A stretch of DNA of 35,365 nucleotides from Planctomyces sp. Its GTDB lineage: Bacteria > Planctomycetota > Planctomycetia > Planctomycetales > Planctomycetaceae. The position numbers and the translations under genes were made by a program. The notes beneath the pieces were generated by a model. The model made no database searches, was not told the DNA's origin, and saw only the letters and a program-made list of their open reading frames with translations. Location of the stretch: assembly GCA_005778115.1 (NCBI GenBank), contig SXKJ01000160.1:1-35365 (forward strand), in the 5' to 3' direction. Shown here piece by piece: positions 24,414 to 32,560 of this stretch; position 1 is the first letter of the stretch, and the number at the start of each line of letters is the position of its first letter.

Positions 24414-24429
24414 TGGCACGTTCGATGCT
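24414..24429 (+). promoter_or_regulatory. Sigma-54 (-24/-12) promoter candidate
   Basis: TGGCACGTTCGATGCT matches the consensus TGGCACG-rNNN-TTGCW at all but two defined positions. The invariant GG (24415-24416) and GC (24427-24428) are exactly ten bases apart, as required. The predicted start is about 24440. A gene for a sigma-54 activator begins 150 bp away on the opposite strand. Confidence 0.6.
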
Positions 24430-24439
24430 ATTTGTTCTT

Positions 24440-24604
24440 CGCATCAACAGACCCAGCCGAGACCCTCAATGGTCAATGCTGGCCAAATTCGACCAAGGAT
24501 TTTGACGGTTTCTCTGATTACGGTCTGACCCACTCTGTACTCAGCGTTCAGCACGTCACATTTCCAAGTCATTGGCCAGTCTCCATTGAGGGTCTTTTTC
24601 TTTT
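24440..24604 (+). ncRNA. Candidate sigma-54-dependent small RNA or attenuated leader
   Basis: From the predicted start the transcript contains a long inverted repeat. AGACCCTCAATGG (24460-24472) and CTGGCCAA (24479-24486) pair with TTGGCCAG (24572-24579) and CCATTGAGGGTCT (24583-24595). The intervening 85 nt pair weakly. The right arm is followed at once by TTTTTCTTTT (24595-24604), so it resembles a Rho-independent terminator in the plus direction only. The product would be about 160 nt. No good reading frame fills it. It could end an independent RNA or attenuate the BBP7 transcript downstream. It could also be a degenerate MITE. Confidence 0.4.
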
Positions 24605-24607
24605 CAC

Positions 24608-24622
24608 TGGCAGAATCTGCCA
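24608..24622. promoter_or_regulatory. Perfect 15-bp palindrome, operator-like
   Basis: TGGCAGAATCTGCCA is TGGCAGA and its complement around one central A. The one-base centre cannot form an RNA hairpin, so it looks more like a binding site for a dimeric regulator. The factor is unknown. Confidence 0.45.
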
Positions 24623-24722
24623 CCGCGCTCCGCTCATGGCGTCGAGCACCCAGTCCTTCTCGATACGACTGGGAGATTTTCCCCAAGTTCGCTGATCGTC
24701 ACGTCCGATACCTCAAGTACAT

Positions 24723-24764
24723 CCCCCATGTCGTCATGGGGGTGGCTCCGGCTTCGTCGCCGGA
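24723..24764 (+). promoter_or_regulatory. Two tandem hairpins upstream of the BBP7 gene
   Basis: CCCCCATG-TCGT-CATGGGGG (24723-24742) and TCCGGC-TTCGTC-GCCGGA (24747-24764) lie about 30 nt before the ribosome site. Neither has a T-run, so a leader structure or repeat element is more likely than a terminator. Confidence 0.5.
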
Positions 24765-24800
24765 CGTTCGAGATCGGATCGCTCAGGCAGGACAAGGACT

Positions 24801-26099
24801 ATGCGCAGCCGCCTCGCAGTCTGCGTGCTTGGTGTTTGGAGCTTGTTGGCGTCAACGACGTCGCAGGCCCAGCCTCCCGGCACGATCGCACCGCCGCGGA
24901 TTTATGCCCCCGCGCCGTACGACGCCTCGAATTCATGGCCGGCCTGGGGCGTGCCAGCCTACGACAATTACGCCAGCGCACGCGTCCCGGCGGACGGTCA
25001 ATTTGGTGCCGGTCCAGACGGATTGATCACCGAACAGATCTCGGGGGACCGAGGCCTTGCTTACGAAGACACTCCGGTCGATCGCTTCCTGACCGCGGCA
25101 GCAAAGTCCACCTGGATTCGGCTCGAATACATGGACTGGAGGTTTGAAGGACCAGGCAATTCGTTGCTGGGTTCCCCCGTCGCTGGAATCGTCGATCCGT
25201 CGCAGCCGTTCCAAGCCACGATCGCAGGACGGCCTGCCATAGTTCAGATTCCCACGACCTCCGCTCTGCGATTTCCCAACCTCCAAGGGATTCGCGGGAC
25301 GTTTGGTTTGCCCACGAGCGCAGGCACCTTGGAAGCCAATTACTTTGCGTTTTCAAGTTCGACCAATGGCCAATTCCTCGCAGTCCTTCCGCCCGATCCG
25401 CTCGCACCGGAACTTCAAGTTCAATATGCAACCAGTACGTTGCTCAACGGACAGCCAAGCAACAACTTGTTCCTCTACGACAGCTCATTTGAAGTGTCTC
25501 AGAGCACTCGACTGATGGGAGCGGAAGCGAATTGGATTGCCAATTCTCCCTATGAAACAGGGTTCGTCACGCGTCCGCTGGTCGGATTTCGGTACATCGA
25601 CTTCCAAGAGCACCTTTTACAACGCGGCACATTCGACCAACAAGGTTTGCTGGCGGTCCCGCTGGTTAGCGACATCAATTCGGATGCCACCAATCGAATC
25701 TACGCCCCGCAACTCGGCATGAGGTTTGAGTGGGTCGATCAGTGGTTTACGCTCGGCTTCGAGCCAAAGGTGGCGTTCGGAGTGAATCAGTATGAAGCGT
25801 CTGTTCGCACAGATCGCCTCCGCAGTCCCGGCGACCCCACGGTCATCACGTCAGCCAACGGAAATCGTTTCGCTCCGGTTGGAGACTTCTCGGTCTACGG
25901 GAAGATCCATCTGCGGGACAATTTCTCCGTGTTTGTCAGCTATCAAGTGATGGTCGCGAGTGGCATTTCGCGGCCAGCGGACAACATCTTCTATAACGAC
26001 AATGGCTCAACCCCCCCCCCCGCAATTGTGGTGGATCCCAGCTTCCGAAGCATGGTCTGGCAGGGATTGACGGTCGGTGGCGAAGTGAAATTCCGATAA
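24801..26099 (+). CDS. BBP7-family outer-membrane beta-barrel protein
   Basis: 432 residues. A signal peptide (LAVCVLGVWSLLASTTSQAQ) is followed by a Pro/Tyr/Ala-rich stretch and a barrel with alternating hydrophobic strands. Family landmarks include WIRLEYMDWRFEG, LRFPNLQGIRGTFGLPT, the GAEANWI and GFRYIDFQEHL strands, YAPQLGMRFEW, and the C-terminal GLTVGGEVKFR ending in an aromatic-basic pair. It is planctomycete-specific by what I know of the family; a pore or surface role is assumed. AAGGA precedes the ATG. An uninterrupted run of 11 C at 26011-26021 encodes Pro405-407 shortly before the last strand. The sigma-54-type promoter and leader hairpins lie upstream. Confidence 0.85.
   Translation: MRSRLAVCVLGVWSLLASTTSQAQPPGTIAPPRIYAPAPYDASNSWPAWGVPAYDNYASARVPADGQFGAGPDGLITEQISGDRGLAYEDTPVDRFLTAAAKSTWIRLEYMDWRFEGPGNSLLGSPVAGIVDPSQPFQATIAGRPAIVQIPTTSALRFPNLQGIRGTFGLPTSAGTLEANYFAFSSSTNGQFLAVLPPDPLAPELQVQYATSTLLNGQPSNNLFLYDSSFEVSQSTRLMGAEANWIANSPYETGFVTRPLVGFRYIDFQEHLLQRGTFDQQGLLAVPLVSDINSDATNRIYAPQLGMRFEWVDQWFTLGFEPKVAFGVNQYEASVRTDRLRSPGDPTVITSANGNRFAPVGDFSVYGKIHLRDNFSVFVSYQVMVASGISRPADNIFYNDNGSTPPPAIVVDPSFRSMVWQGLTVGGEVKFR
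26011..26021 (+). repeat. Poly-C tract (C11) in the BBP7 gene
   Basis: Eleven consecutive C within coding sequence, about 26 codons before the stop. Slippage by one base would replace the C-terminal strand, which is needed for barrel assembly in this class of protein. Confidence 0.9.
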
Positions 26100-26158
26100 C
26101 CAGGCGCGAGGGCACCGGCCGGGACCGTTGCCCCAATCCCCGCGATGCGGCCTATATT

Positions 26159-27319
26159 TCAGGCCGCCGGATTCGCAACACTATTTGCGGGACGGTCGCC
26201 CGGAGGCTCGTAACCCCAGCGGTCGAGGGCCACTTTCAAGAACGGGGCCCAGTGGTTGATCGTCGCGTCGTCGAAGCCGTAGCGGTTCGTCTCGTAGTTT
26301 GCGAGCGATTCCACATAAGACTTCAAACGCGGCTGAGCAGTGTCAAACCCCGGCAAACTCAAATGTGAATAGGCTCGCTCAAGAACATCGAGCGGCCGAG
26401 ACGTCATTTCTTCATGGCTAACTTCAAACAGTTGATTGGGCGGAATCAGTTCTTTGTCTCGTAGGAGACGCTCCATCAACAGTTGATAGCGAACCAAGCA
26501 CGCCTCTCGCACCGCATCCCAATCGTGCCGCTGCAACGCAAGCAGATGAAGGAAGCGATCCATGAGTTTTAGCGTCGAGGCAATCACGACATACGGATTG
26601 CGATAGACGTGGATGAACCGAGCATTCGGAAACATCTTCAGGATCGTCGGCAAACGGCCGGAGTGTGCGGGGTTCTTCAGAAGCAATTGCTTCCCATTAT
26701 GGGCCACCGCGACTTTCTGAAGCAGATAGCGATATGTCTGCTGCCAGCGTTCGATTTCCGCTTCGGACAAACCCTCGAACAAAATCGTACGGCGAAAAAT
26801 CTCGTCTCCGTGACGAGGGAAGTAGTAGCTGTGATAGTGGGTGATGTCGGTCATCGCTCCCAATGCGAAGTCTTCGGACATCGGCTCGTTGAGTCCGAGC
26901 TCGACGTTATCCATCGGGCGAGTCGCCGGCACCAGCTTTGCGAAGAGCCGATTTGCCAGCGACTCCGTGCTTAAAAACGCCCACGGAGCCTGGCAATGTA
27001 GAAAGCTCAAATGACCGAATTGCGGGTCGCGCAACAAATGGTTGTGCATGTTGGTCGTGCCGCTGCGCCAGTGTCCGATGATGAAGACAGGCGGCGGGTC
27101 CAACTTCTGAGCCGCGATCGCGCGGCCGAATCGCAGCCGTTCATACATCCGCAGCGGTGTCCCCAGAGTCGTAATCAGCAAGGCGCTTGCGGCCTGCGTC
27201 CAACCGATGGAATCGACTCCGCCATAGGATTTCAAAAGCTTCAGCCAAACAGGGATCGTGCAGCCGGCCAAAGGGTGAATCAGTTTGAGGCGGCGAGATT
27301 GCGATGGGGAACTACTCAT
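26159..27319 (-). CDS. Sulfotransferase family protein (copy 1)
   Basis: 386 residues, P-loop-like PAPS-dependent sulfotransferase fold. The 5'-phosphosulfate loop reads GHWRSGTTN (82-90) and the 3'-phosphate-binding segment is ARFIHVYRNPYVVIAS, with Arg and Ser in the expected places. LLKNPAHSGRLPTILKMFPN is the usual pre-3' loop segment. It has no signal peptide. It is one of two adjacent paralogues of nearly equal length (the other ends 114 nt upstream). Acceptors in this group include glycans, lipids and small alcohols, and none can be named here. It is probably last in a minus-strand run that starts with the DUF6807 gene. Confidence 0.87.
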   Translation of the reverse strand: MSSSPSQSRRLKLIHPLAGCTIPVWLKLLKSYGGVDSIGWTQAASALLITTLGTPLRMYERLRFGRAIAAQKLDPPPVFIIGHWRSGTTNMHNHLLRDPQFGHLSFLHCQAPWAFLSTESLANRLFAKLVPATRPMDNVELGLNEPMSEDFALGAMTDITHYHSYYFPRHGDEIFRRTILFEGLSEAEIERWQQTYRYLLQKVAVAHNGKQLLLKNPAHSGRLPTILKMFPNARFIHVYRNPYVVIASTLKLMDRFLHLLALQRHDWDAVREACLVRYQLLMERLLRDKELIPPNQLFEVSHEEMTSRPLDVLERAYSHLSLPGFDTAQPRLKSYVESLANYETNRYGFDDATINHWAPFLKVALDRWGYEPPGDRPANSVANPAA

Positions 27320-27433
27320 TCAATTCTCTGACTTCCTGACAGGCGGCCCGTAATAGTGGGGCGGGATTCTCGAAACAGAGAGCTGATTCGTCAAATCGCT
27401 CAGCCAAAAACCTCTTCAGCGACCGGCTGTGGC

Positions 27434-28588
27434 CTAATCGTCGCCGAACATTCCCCCTTGTTCCATCGTTTGCGTTGGATCGAGCGAATAGCCCAAGGCG
27501 TCGAAGGCAAAGCCCCATTCGCGTCGTACCAACTCTTGCTGCTCTGGCGCGAGCGTCACGTCATGCCCCGCTAGTTGGCCGAGCTGTGTTCCTCCCGGGG
27601 CCGTCAAACGCGCCTCAAGATGTTCAAAACCCGGCAGTCCCAGTTCCGCATAGACTCGGCGCAACGTGCTGACTGGGTTCGCGAGCAACTCCTCGTAACG
27701 AACATCAGCCAATTGGCTAGCCGGGATCGACTCGCGATCGGCAAAGAACTTTTTCATCAGCACGGGGTAAAGCCGAACGGTATCCGTCACCAATTGGTTG
27801 ATGTTCGGAGTTTGCAAGGCCCACTGTCCGCACAGCGATTCCCACTTGGGTTCCTGGGCTGCAAAGACGCGATAAGGATTGCGATGCAGGTGGATGAACT
27901 TTGCATTGGGAAACAGTTCCAGCAGTTGTCGCACTCGCCCGGTATTCGCGGCGTTGCGTGACAGCAAGCGCGGGAGGCCGGTGTGCCAGGCGACCTTTTG
28001 AAGGAGCCGGCGATAGCACTGCTTCCACTCGAGCACTTCCTCGGCGGAGAGATTTTCAAACAACACGCTGCGACGAAAAAGGGCCTCGTAGGAGCCGGGA
28101 AACGAGTAGCCGTGATAGATCGACAGGTCCGTGAGGTTGGCCATCGCCAATTCATCCCCTTGAGGACTGTCAGTGGAGAGCGGCAAGGAATCGACGTAGC
28201 GGGTTTTGCTACCGCGACGTTTCAAGAACCAGCTTGCCAGCGGTTCGATCGTCACCCAGCAAGAGGGCAGGGCGCAGTGCAGCAGGTTCGTCGTGGCGAA
28301 CTGGGGATCGTTCGCCATGAAGTAGTGCATCAGCGAATGGCCCGACTGCCAATACCCGAGGATGAACACCGGCGCGGGGTGCAATTCAGTCTGCTCGATG
28401 GCTCGACGAAAGCGCCACGATTCCCAGCACCGCTCCGGAGTCAGCGACCACATGCCGAACTGCATCAGCGCGGCACGCGATCGAAACTGCGAGTCCACGT
28501 TTCCGTAGCGTTGTCGCAGTCTGCGCCACAGGCTCGGCGTGGCCCCGAACAGAAAGTGCGGGAGTCGGCGTTTGTTCTGTTCGGACAT
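27434..28588 (-). CDS. Sulfotransferase family protein (copy 2, altered P-loop)
   Basis: 384 residues, paralogous to the next gene along its whole length (for example VFILGYWQSGHSLMH versus VFIIGHWRSGTTNMH, and AKFIHLHRNPYRVFAA versus ARFIHVYRNPYVVIAS). The 5'-phosphosulfate loop is GYWQSGHS (78-85): the basic residue is Gln81 and the first Thr is His84, so cofactor binding may be weakened or changed. The 3'-phosphate segment is intact. GAGGAG seven bases upstream selects the ATG at 28588. It starts 38 nt after the lactonase stop. Confidence 0.87.
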   Translation of the reverse strand: MSEQNKRRLPHFLFGATPSLWRRLRQRYGNVDSQFRSRAALMQFGMWSLTPERCWESWRFRRAIEQTELHPAPVFILGYWQSGHSLMHYFMANDPQFATTNLLHCALPSCWVTIEPLASWFLKRRGSKTRYVDSLPLSTDSPQGDELAMANLTDLSIYHGYSFPGSYEALFRRSVLFENLSAEEVLEWKQCYRRLLQKVAWHTGLPRLLSRNAANTGRVRQLLELFPNAKFIHLHRNPYRVFAAQEPKWESLCGQWALQTPNINQLVTDTVRLYPVLMKKFFADRESIPASQLADVRYEELLANPVSTLRRVYAELGLPGFEHLEARLTAPGGTQLGQLAGHDVTLAPEQQELVRREWGFAFDALGYSLDPTQTMEQGGMFGDD

Positions 28589-28626
28589 CAACTCTCCTCA
28601 GATTGGTCTGTCGGACCAAGACGCGA

Positions 28627-29796
28627 TCATTTCGTGAGCGGCTGGAACTTCACGCACACCGGTTTGCCGACGGAAACACTGACGTCGGTCGGCTCCAGTT
28701 GGCCCGTCGTCTGGTTGATGCGGAAGACGATCACGTTGTCGGTGTCTTGATTGGCGGCGAGCAAAAAATGGCCGGTCGGATCGATACCGAAGTTGCGCGG
28801 TGTCTTGATTCCCTGGCCCTGATGTCCAACGGCCGTCAACTTTCCAGTCGCGGGGTCGATGGAAAAGATCGCGATGCTGTGGTGCCCGCGATTCGAGCCA
28901 TACAAAAACTTGCCGCTGGGATGAACTTGGACTTCGGCCGTCGACATTCCTTTGCGGTCGGTAACCCCTTCCGGCAACGTCGAGATCGTTTGCTGGGGCG
29001 TGAGCACTCCTTTGTCGGCGTCGTATTGAAACGCGGTGACAGTCAGCAAACTCTCGTTGATGACGTAGGCGTAATTGCCGCTGGGATGAAAGGCGAAGTG
29101 TCGCGGCCCAGAGCCCTTCTCGACGCTGGCGGCCGGCGGATCATTCGCGGTGATCGTCCCTTTCTCCGGATCGAGCTTGTAGACCAGTACCTTGTCGAGT
29201 CCGAGGTCCGATACGAAGGCGAAGCGGTTTCCGGCATCAACGTTGATCGAATGCGCATGCGGAGTGAGCGGTTTGTCTTTGACGGGATCGTGCCCTTTGT
29301 GTTGCACAAAGCTGGAAGCCTCGCCGAGCTTGCCGTCCGCGAGGATCGGAAGGACCGCCGTGCTTCCGCCGCCGTAGTTCGCAACGAGTGCCGTCTTGCC
29401 GGATCGATCCACGGAAATGTGGCACGGCCCTCCACCGACCGACGATTGTTGGTTGAGCAGTTTCAGATCGCCAGTTGCAGTGTCGATGGAGAAGGCATTG
29501 ACGGCTCCCCCTTTCTTGCCGTTGACGTCGCTGAGTTCGCCGACCGCGTACAAGAATTTCTGATTCGGTGCGATCGCCAGAAACGAAGGATTCGTGACCT
29601 CTCCCGCGAGCACCGGCGGAGACAGTTTGCCGGTCGCGAGATCGAGTTCGCTGCGATAGATCCCCTTGCTGGATTTGCCGGTGTAGGTGCCGAAGTAGAC
29701 GCGCTGCTTGCCGGTGGGAGCATCCGCAGCACAGATCAACGTCGAAAAACCACAGAGACAGCAGACACTCAAGGCGAGACTTCGGAGGAGATTCAT
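28627..29796 (-). CDS. Secreted 7-bladed lactonase (6-phosphogluconolactonase/YbhE-like)
   Basis: 389 residues. A signal peptide (LLRSLALSVCCLCGFSTLICAA) is followed by a seven-blade propeller of the PF10282 family. It opens VYFGTYTGKSSKGIY, with SFLAIAPNQKFLYAVGE, GGPCHISVDRSGKTALVANYGGGS, TPHAHSINVDAGNRFAFVSDLG and PRHFAFHPSGNYAYVINE. Cytosolic homologues hydrolyse 6-phosphogluconolactone; a secreted copy more likely acts on another lactone or only shares the fold. AAGGAA precedes the ATG at 29796; the upstream in-frame extension is not plausible. It starts 59 nt after the DUF6807 gene, and both are exported. Confidence 0.9.
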   Translation of the reverse strand: MNLLRSLALSVCCLCGFSTLICAADAPTGKQRVYFGTYTGKSSKGIYRSELDLATGKLSPPVLAGEVTNPSFLAIAPNQKFLYAVGELSDVNGKKGGAVNAFSIDTATGDLKLLNQQSSVGGGPCHISVDRSGKTALVANYGGGSTAVLPILADGKLGEASSFVQHKGHDPVKDKPLTPHAHSINVDAGNRFAFVSDLGLDKVLVYKLDPEKGTITANDPPAASVEKGSGPRHFAFHPSGNYAYVINESLLTVTAFQYDADKGVLTPQQTISTLPEGVTDRKGMSTAEVQVHPSGKFLYGSNRGHHSIAIFSIDPATGKLTAVGHQGQGIKTPRNFGIDPTGHFLLAANQDTDNVIVFRINQTTGQLEPTDVSVSVGKPVCVKFQPLTK

Positions 29797-29855
29797 CGCG
29801 AGGGTTCCTTGATCAAGAAGTGGGAATCGAAAGCGGGCAGATGATCGTGAGTCGT

Positions 29856-30848
29856 TCAGGGCTGCTTCAGTTCGACCGCGAACGTGTCGAACCATTTCTG
29901 AATCGTGTCGCGAGCGGGTGGCTCGCCGGTGGTGATGACGATGCGGTAGCGCATACGAAGCGGCTTGTCGGCCGATAACGTCGTCTTGAAGAACGCTCCG
30001 AAGCGACCGTAGGGGCGTTCGGAGAAGAGGGAGGGCTTCGGCAGTGACGGATCTTCGAAATAGCAGACGGTGACTTGTTGGCCTTCGATCGGATAGGTCA
30101 TCGCGCACCACGGCAAATTGCTGTGCGCGGGGGGATCGCCTGAGTCGCCGACCTCGACCGCTTCGGGTTTCTCAGGAAAACCAGTCGGTCGAATGTAACG
30201 GGCGGACTTTTGTTCGGAGACGATTTGAGCGGCACGATATTGGAAGCCCGCGTGTTGTCGATCCCCTTCCAATTTGATCTCACCGCGCTGACTGGCGAGG
30301 CTGGTACGCCAATCGATTTGCCAGCCAGTCGTCCCGGCCGGAGCGCGTCGCACATCAATCGAACGAGTCTCGACGATGACCGGTTTCGCTTCCGCATCGG
30401 CCCAATGAATCTCGACGGTCGCGGCTCCGTGCTGCGCGTCGCCAGACTTTTCGAGGAACTTCACATGCCGTTGCGAGTTTCCGTTCGTGCAGTGCCAGAA
30501 GTCGCTGGTCTTGCCTTCGTAGCTGGTTTTGTTCCAAGCGCAGTAGAGCCCGCGATGATGCGTGAATTGCCCGCCGGGCCCTTTTGTCAGGATGGTTTTT
30601 CCATCCGGCGAGAAGACGTGGTGATAGACCTTGTACGTGTCGTGCTCGCTTTCTTTCGTGGATTTGTCGTATGGCAGCGCCATGTAGCGCACGACCGGCT
30701 TGTCTCCGAGCAACAGGTCGGTTGTTCCCGCTTGCGGCCCATCAGCCCAGCGGAACATCGCATCGTCGGCTTGCGTGGCTGTCGTTAGAGCGAGCGTGAA
30801 GACCGACACCAAACCAAGAATGGCGAGTCGTCGAAGAGCGATGATCAT
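29856..30848 (-). CDS. Secreted DUF6807 (PmoA-family) protein
   Basis: 330 residues. A signal peptide (LRRLAILGLVSVFTLALTTATQA) is followed by the DUF6807 fold. Landmarks are VVRYMALPYD, YHHVFSPDGKTILTKGPGGQFTHHRGLYCAWNKT and FWHCTNGNSQRHV, then the beta-sandwich core, and near the end PYGRFGAFFKTTLSADKPLRMRYRIVI. Members are annotated PmoA after a methane-monooxygenase subunit, but there is no such enzyme here; planctomycete copies are secreted and occur with sugar-active genes. The function is unproven. A GAGG element precedes the ATG. It is probably the first gene of the minus-strand run with lactonase and sulfotransferases. Confidence 0.87.
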   Translation of the reverse strand: MIIALRRLAILGLVSVFTLALTTATQADDAMFRWADGPQAGTTDLLLGDKPVVRYMALPYDKSTKESEHDTYKVYHHVFSPDGKTILTKGPGGQFTHHRGLYCAWNKTSYEGKTSDFWHCTNGNSQRHVKFLEKSGDAQHGAATVEIHWADAEAKPVIVETRSIDVRRAPAGTTGWQIDWRTSLASQRGEIKLEGDRQHAGFQYRAAQIVSEQKSARYIRPTGFPEKPEAVEVGDSGDPPAHSNLPWCAMTYPIEGQQVTVCYFEDPSLPKPSLFSERPYGRFGAFFKTTLSADKPLRMRYRIVITTGEPPARDTIQKWFDTFAVELKQP

Positions 30849-30971
30849 GGCGGTGGCCTCGATGTAGGAGATACGAAACGGCGAACGACGGCACGGCGGA
30901 ATTGTAGGCCCCCCGTCGAACGAAGAGAAACGGGGCGAGCAACGGCGTGTGGCACGCCAGATCCATCACGA

Positions 30972-32417
30972 TCACGAGCCATCGAATGGTTGCAGCGCGA
31001 GCCGAAACTCGCGGACGGACGGGAAGCGATCTTCGGGCTCGCGGGAGAGTCCGCGATGAATCGCATCCGCCAAGTCCGCGGGGATGTCTGAACGACGCTG
31101 AGTGATCGGGATTGGTGCCTCTTGCAAGATCATCAGGATTTGCTCGGACAGCGACTTGGGGAACTCGTAGATGTTCTGCCGAGTCAGGAGATGATAGAGC
31201 GACGCGGCGGACGAATACTGATCGACCGCCGGCTTGGAATCACGAAAGCTCGTGATCTGTTCGGGGGCCATGAATGGCGTCGTGCCGCCGATGGCTCCCG
31301 TCATGGTCAGGCCACTCAGTCGTGACGCTTGGAAGGTGCGAGCCAATCCGAAATCGGACAGCCGCGCGAACTCCACGCCGTTGGGAAGTTGCTCCACCAG
31401 CAAGTTCGACGGCTTGATGTCGCGATGCACGAACCCGCGCGCGTGAGCCTCTTCCAAGCCCTTGAGCATTTGCACGGTCAGTCGCACGGCTCGCGAAATC
31501 GGCATCGGCGACCTCGCTTCGTCCAGCAACCGCGCGGCATCGAGTCCAGGGACATAGTCCATCGCGAAGTACACCACGCCCTTCGATTCGCCGACATCTC
31601 GGCAGCGGACGATGTGCGGATGGTCGAGCGACTTCAGAATGCTCGCCTCTCGCAGAAACTTCAAATAGTCCCGCTGCGTGCCGCGGTTCGTTGGTGAAAT
31701 CGTTTTGATGGCCACGACCGATTGGTTGGCCTGGCAAATGGCGCGATACACGGCCCCCTTCGATCCGCGACCAAGTTCATCCACGATCAGATAGACAGCC
31801 AACGGCTGCGGACGTTGTTGGATGAAGTCTTGATAATTCGCCGGTAACAACCGCTCGATGTCATACGGACTGAGTCGCCCCACCAGTGCGGTGACAAACT
31901 CGGGCGCGGTTCCTGGCTGCCCGCCGACAGCGTCTAGCGAAAGAATGGGGGTACGTGGCCAGACTCCAACTGAGAATTGGCTCGGCAGGATTTCGGAGGG
32001 GGACTCTCCGAACGCCGCTTCGTCGAGCGTCTGTGTTGCCGATCCCGGCGCGAGTGAGTTCGGGGGGTTCCCTCGTTCGATACTCGAAGAGTATTGACCA
32101 TCGTCGATCGTCGCGTCCTCGGAGATCGAGACTTTCAACACAGTCAGCCCGCCACAGATTTCGTCGTCATCTTTGAGTTCGACCGACTCGACTCTCTCCG
32201 AGTTGACGAACGTGCCATTGCGGCTACCCATATCCAGCAACCGGCACAGCGGCGGATTGACCTCGATCAGAAAATGATTGCGTGAGAAATACACATCATC
32301 CTTCGGCAATCGAAACTGCGCCTTCTTCGATCTTCCGACGATGAAGTTCTGATGCTCCTCAAACGAAAACTCGCGCCCCACATGTGGTCCGGCCGTGATG
32401 GTCAGCGTGATTCGCAT
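30972..32417 (-). CDS. FHA-domain Ser/Thr protein kinase
   Basis: 481 residues. The N-terminal FHA domain (about 1-95; FIVGRSKKAQFRL, FSRNHFLIEV, DMGSRNGTFVN) precedes a low-complexity linker. A kinase domain (about 210-475) follows, with GRGSKGAVY, VAIKTI, HRDIKPSNLL, DFGLAR and TTPFMAPEQ. No membrane helix is seen, so it is probably cytosolic. FHA before kinase is a known planctomycete and actinobacterial layout for self- or partner-recognition. AGAGG precedes the ATG. It starts just downstream of a large hairpin repeat and of the broken kinase gene. Confidence 0.9.
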   Translation of the reverse strand: MRITLTITAGPHVGREFSFEEHQNFIVGRSKKAQFRLPKDDVYFSRNHFLIEVNPPLCRLLDMGSRNGTFVNSERVESVELKDDDEICGGLTVLKVSISEDATIDDGQYSSSIERGNPPNSLAPGSATQTLDEAAFGESPSEILPSQFSVGVWPRTPILSLDAVGGQPGTAPEFVTALVGRLSPYDIERLLPANYQDFIQQRPQPLAVYLIVDELGRGSKGAVYRAICQANQSVVAIKTISPTNRGTQRDYLKFLREASILKSLDHPHIVRCRDVGESKGVVYFAMDYVPGLDAARLLDEARSPMPISRAVRLTVQMLKGLEEAHARGFVHRDIKPSNLLVEQLPNGVEFARLSDFGLARTFQASRLSGLTMTGAIGGTTPFMAPEQITSFRDSKPAVDQYSSAASLYHLLTRQNIYEFPKSLSEQILMILQEAPIPITQRRSDIPADLADAIHRGLSREPEDRFPSVREFRLALQPFDGS

Positions 32418-32466
32418 GAAAGAAAACCTCTGGCGAGAAATCGCCTGGATTACTCATGGTCGGCAT

Positions 32467-32526
32467 TTAGCACGACGCGTAAACGAGTGGCACGCACACA
32501 GATCACTCGCTTGCGCGTCGTGCTAA
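32467..32526. repeat. Large hairpin repeat, family E
   Basis: Two 23-nt arms (32467-32489 and 32504-32526) that pair with one G-U and one mismatch around a 14-nt loop. The arms begin TTAGCACGACGCG and end GTCGTGCTAA. It fills the gap between the two kinase genes and has no T-run on either side. Confidence 0.85.
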
Positions 32527-32560
32527 CAAGAAGGCACAATGCGACACCGTTCGCATCGTT

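Noticed and set aside
24317-24695. Short plus-strand frames starting at 24317 and 24432
   Set aside because: They cross the sigma-54 site and the inverted repeat, lack ribosome sites and have no protein-like pattern.
28603-29844. 413-codon plus-strand frame
   Set aside because: Antisense to the lactonase gene, with no family features.
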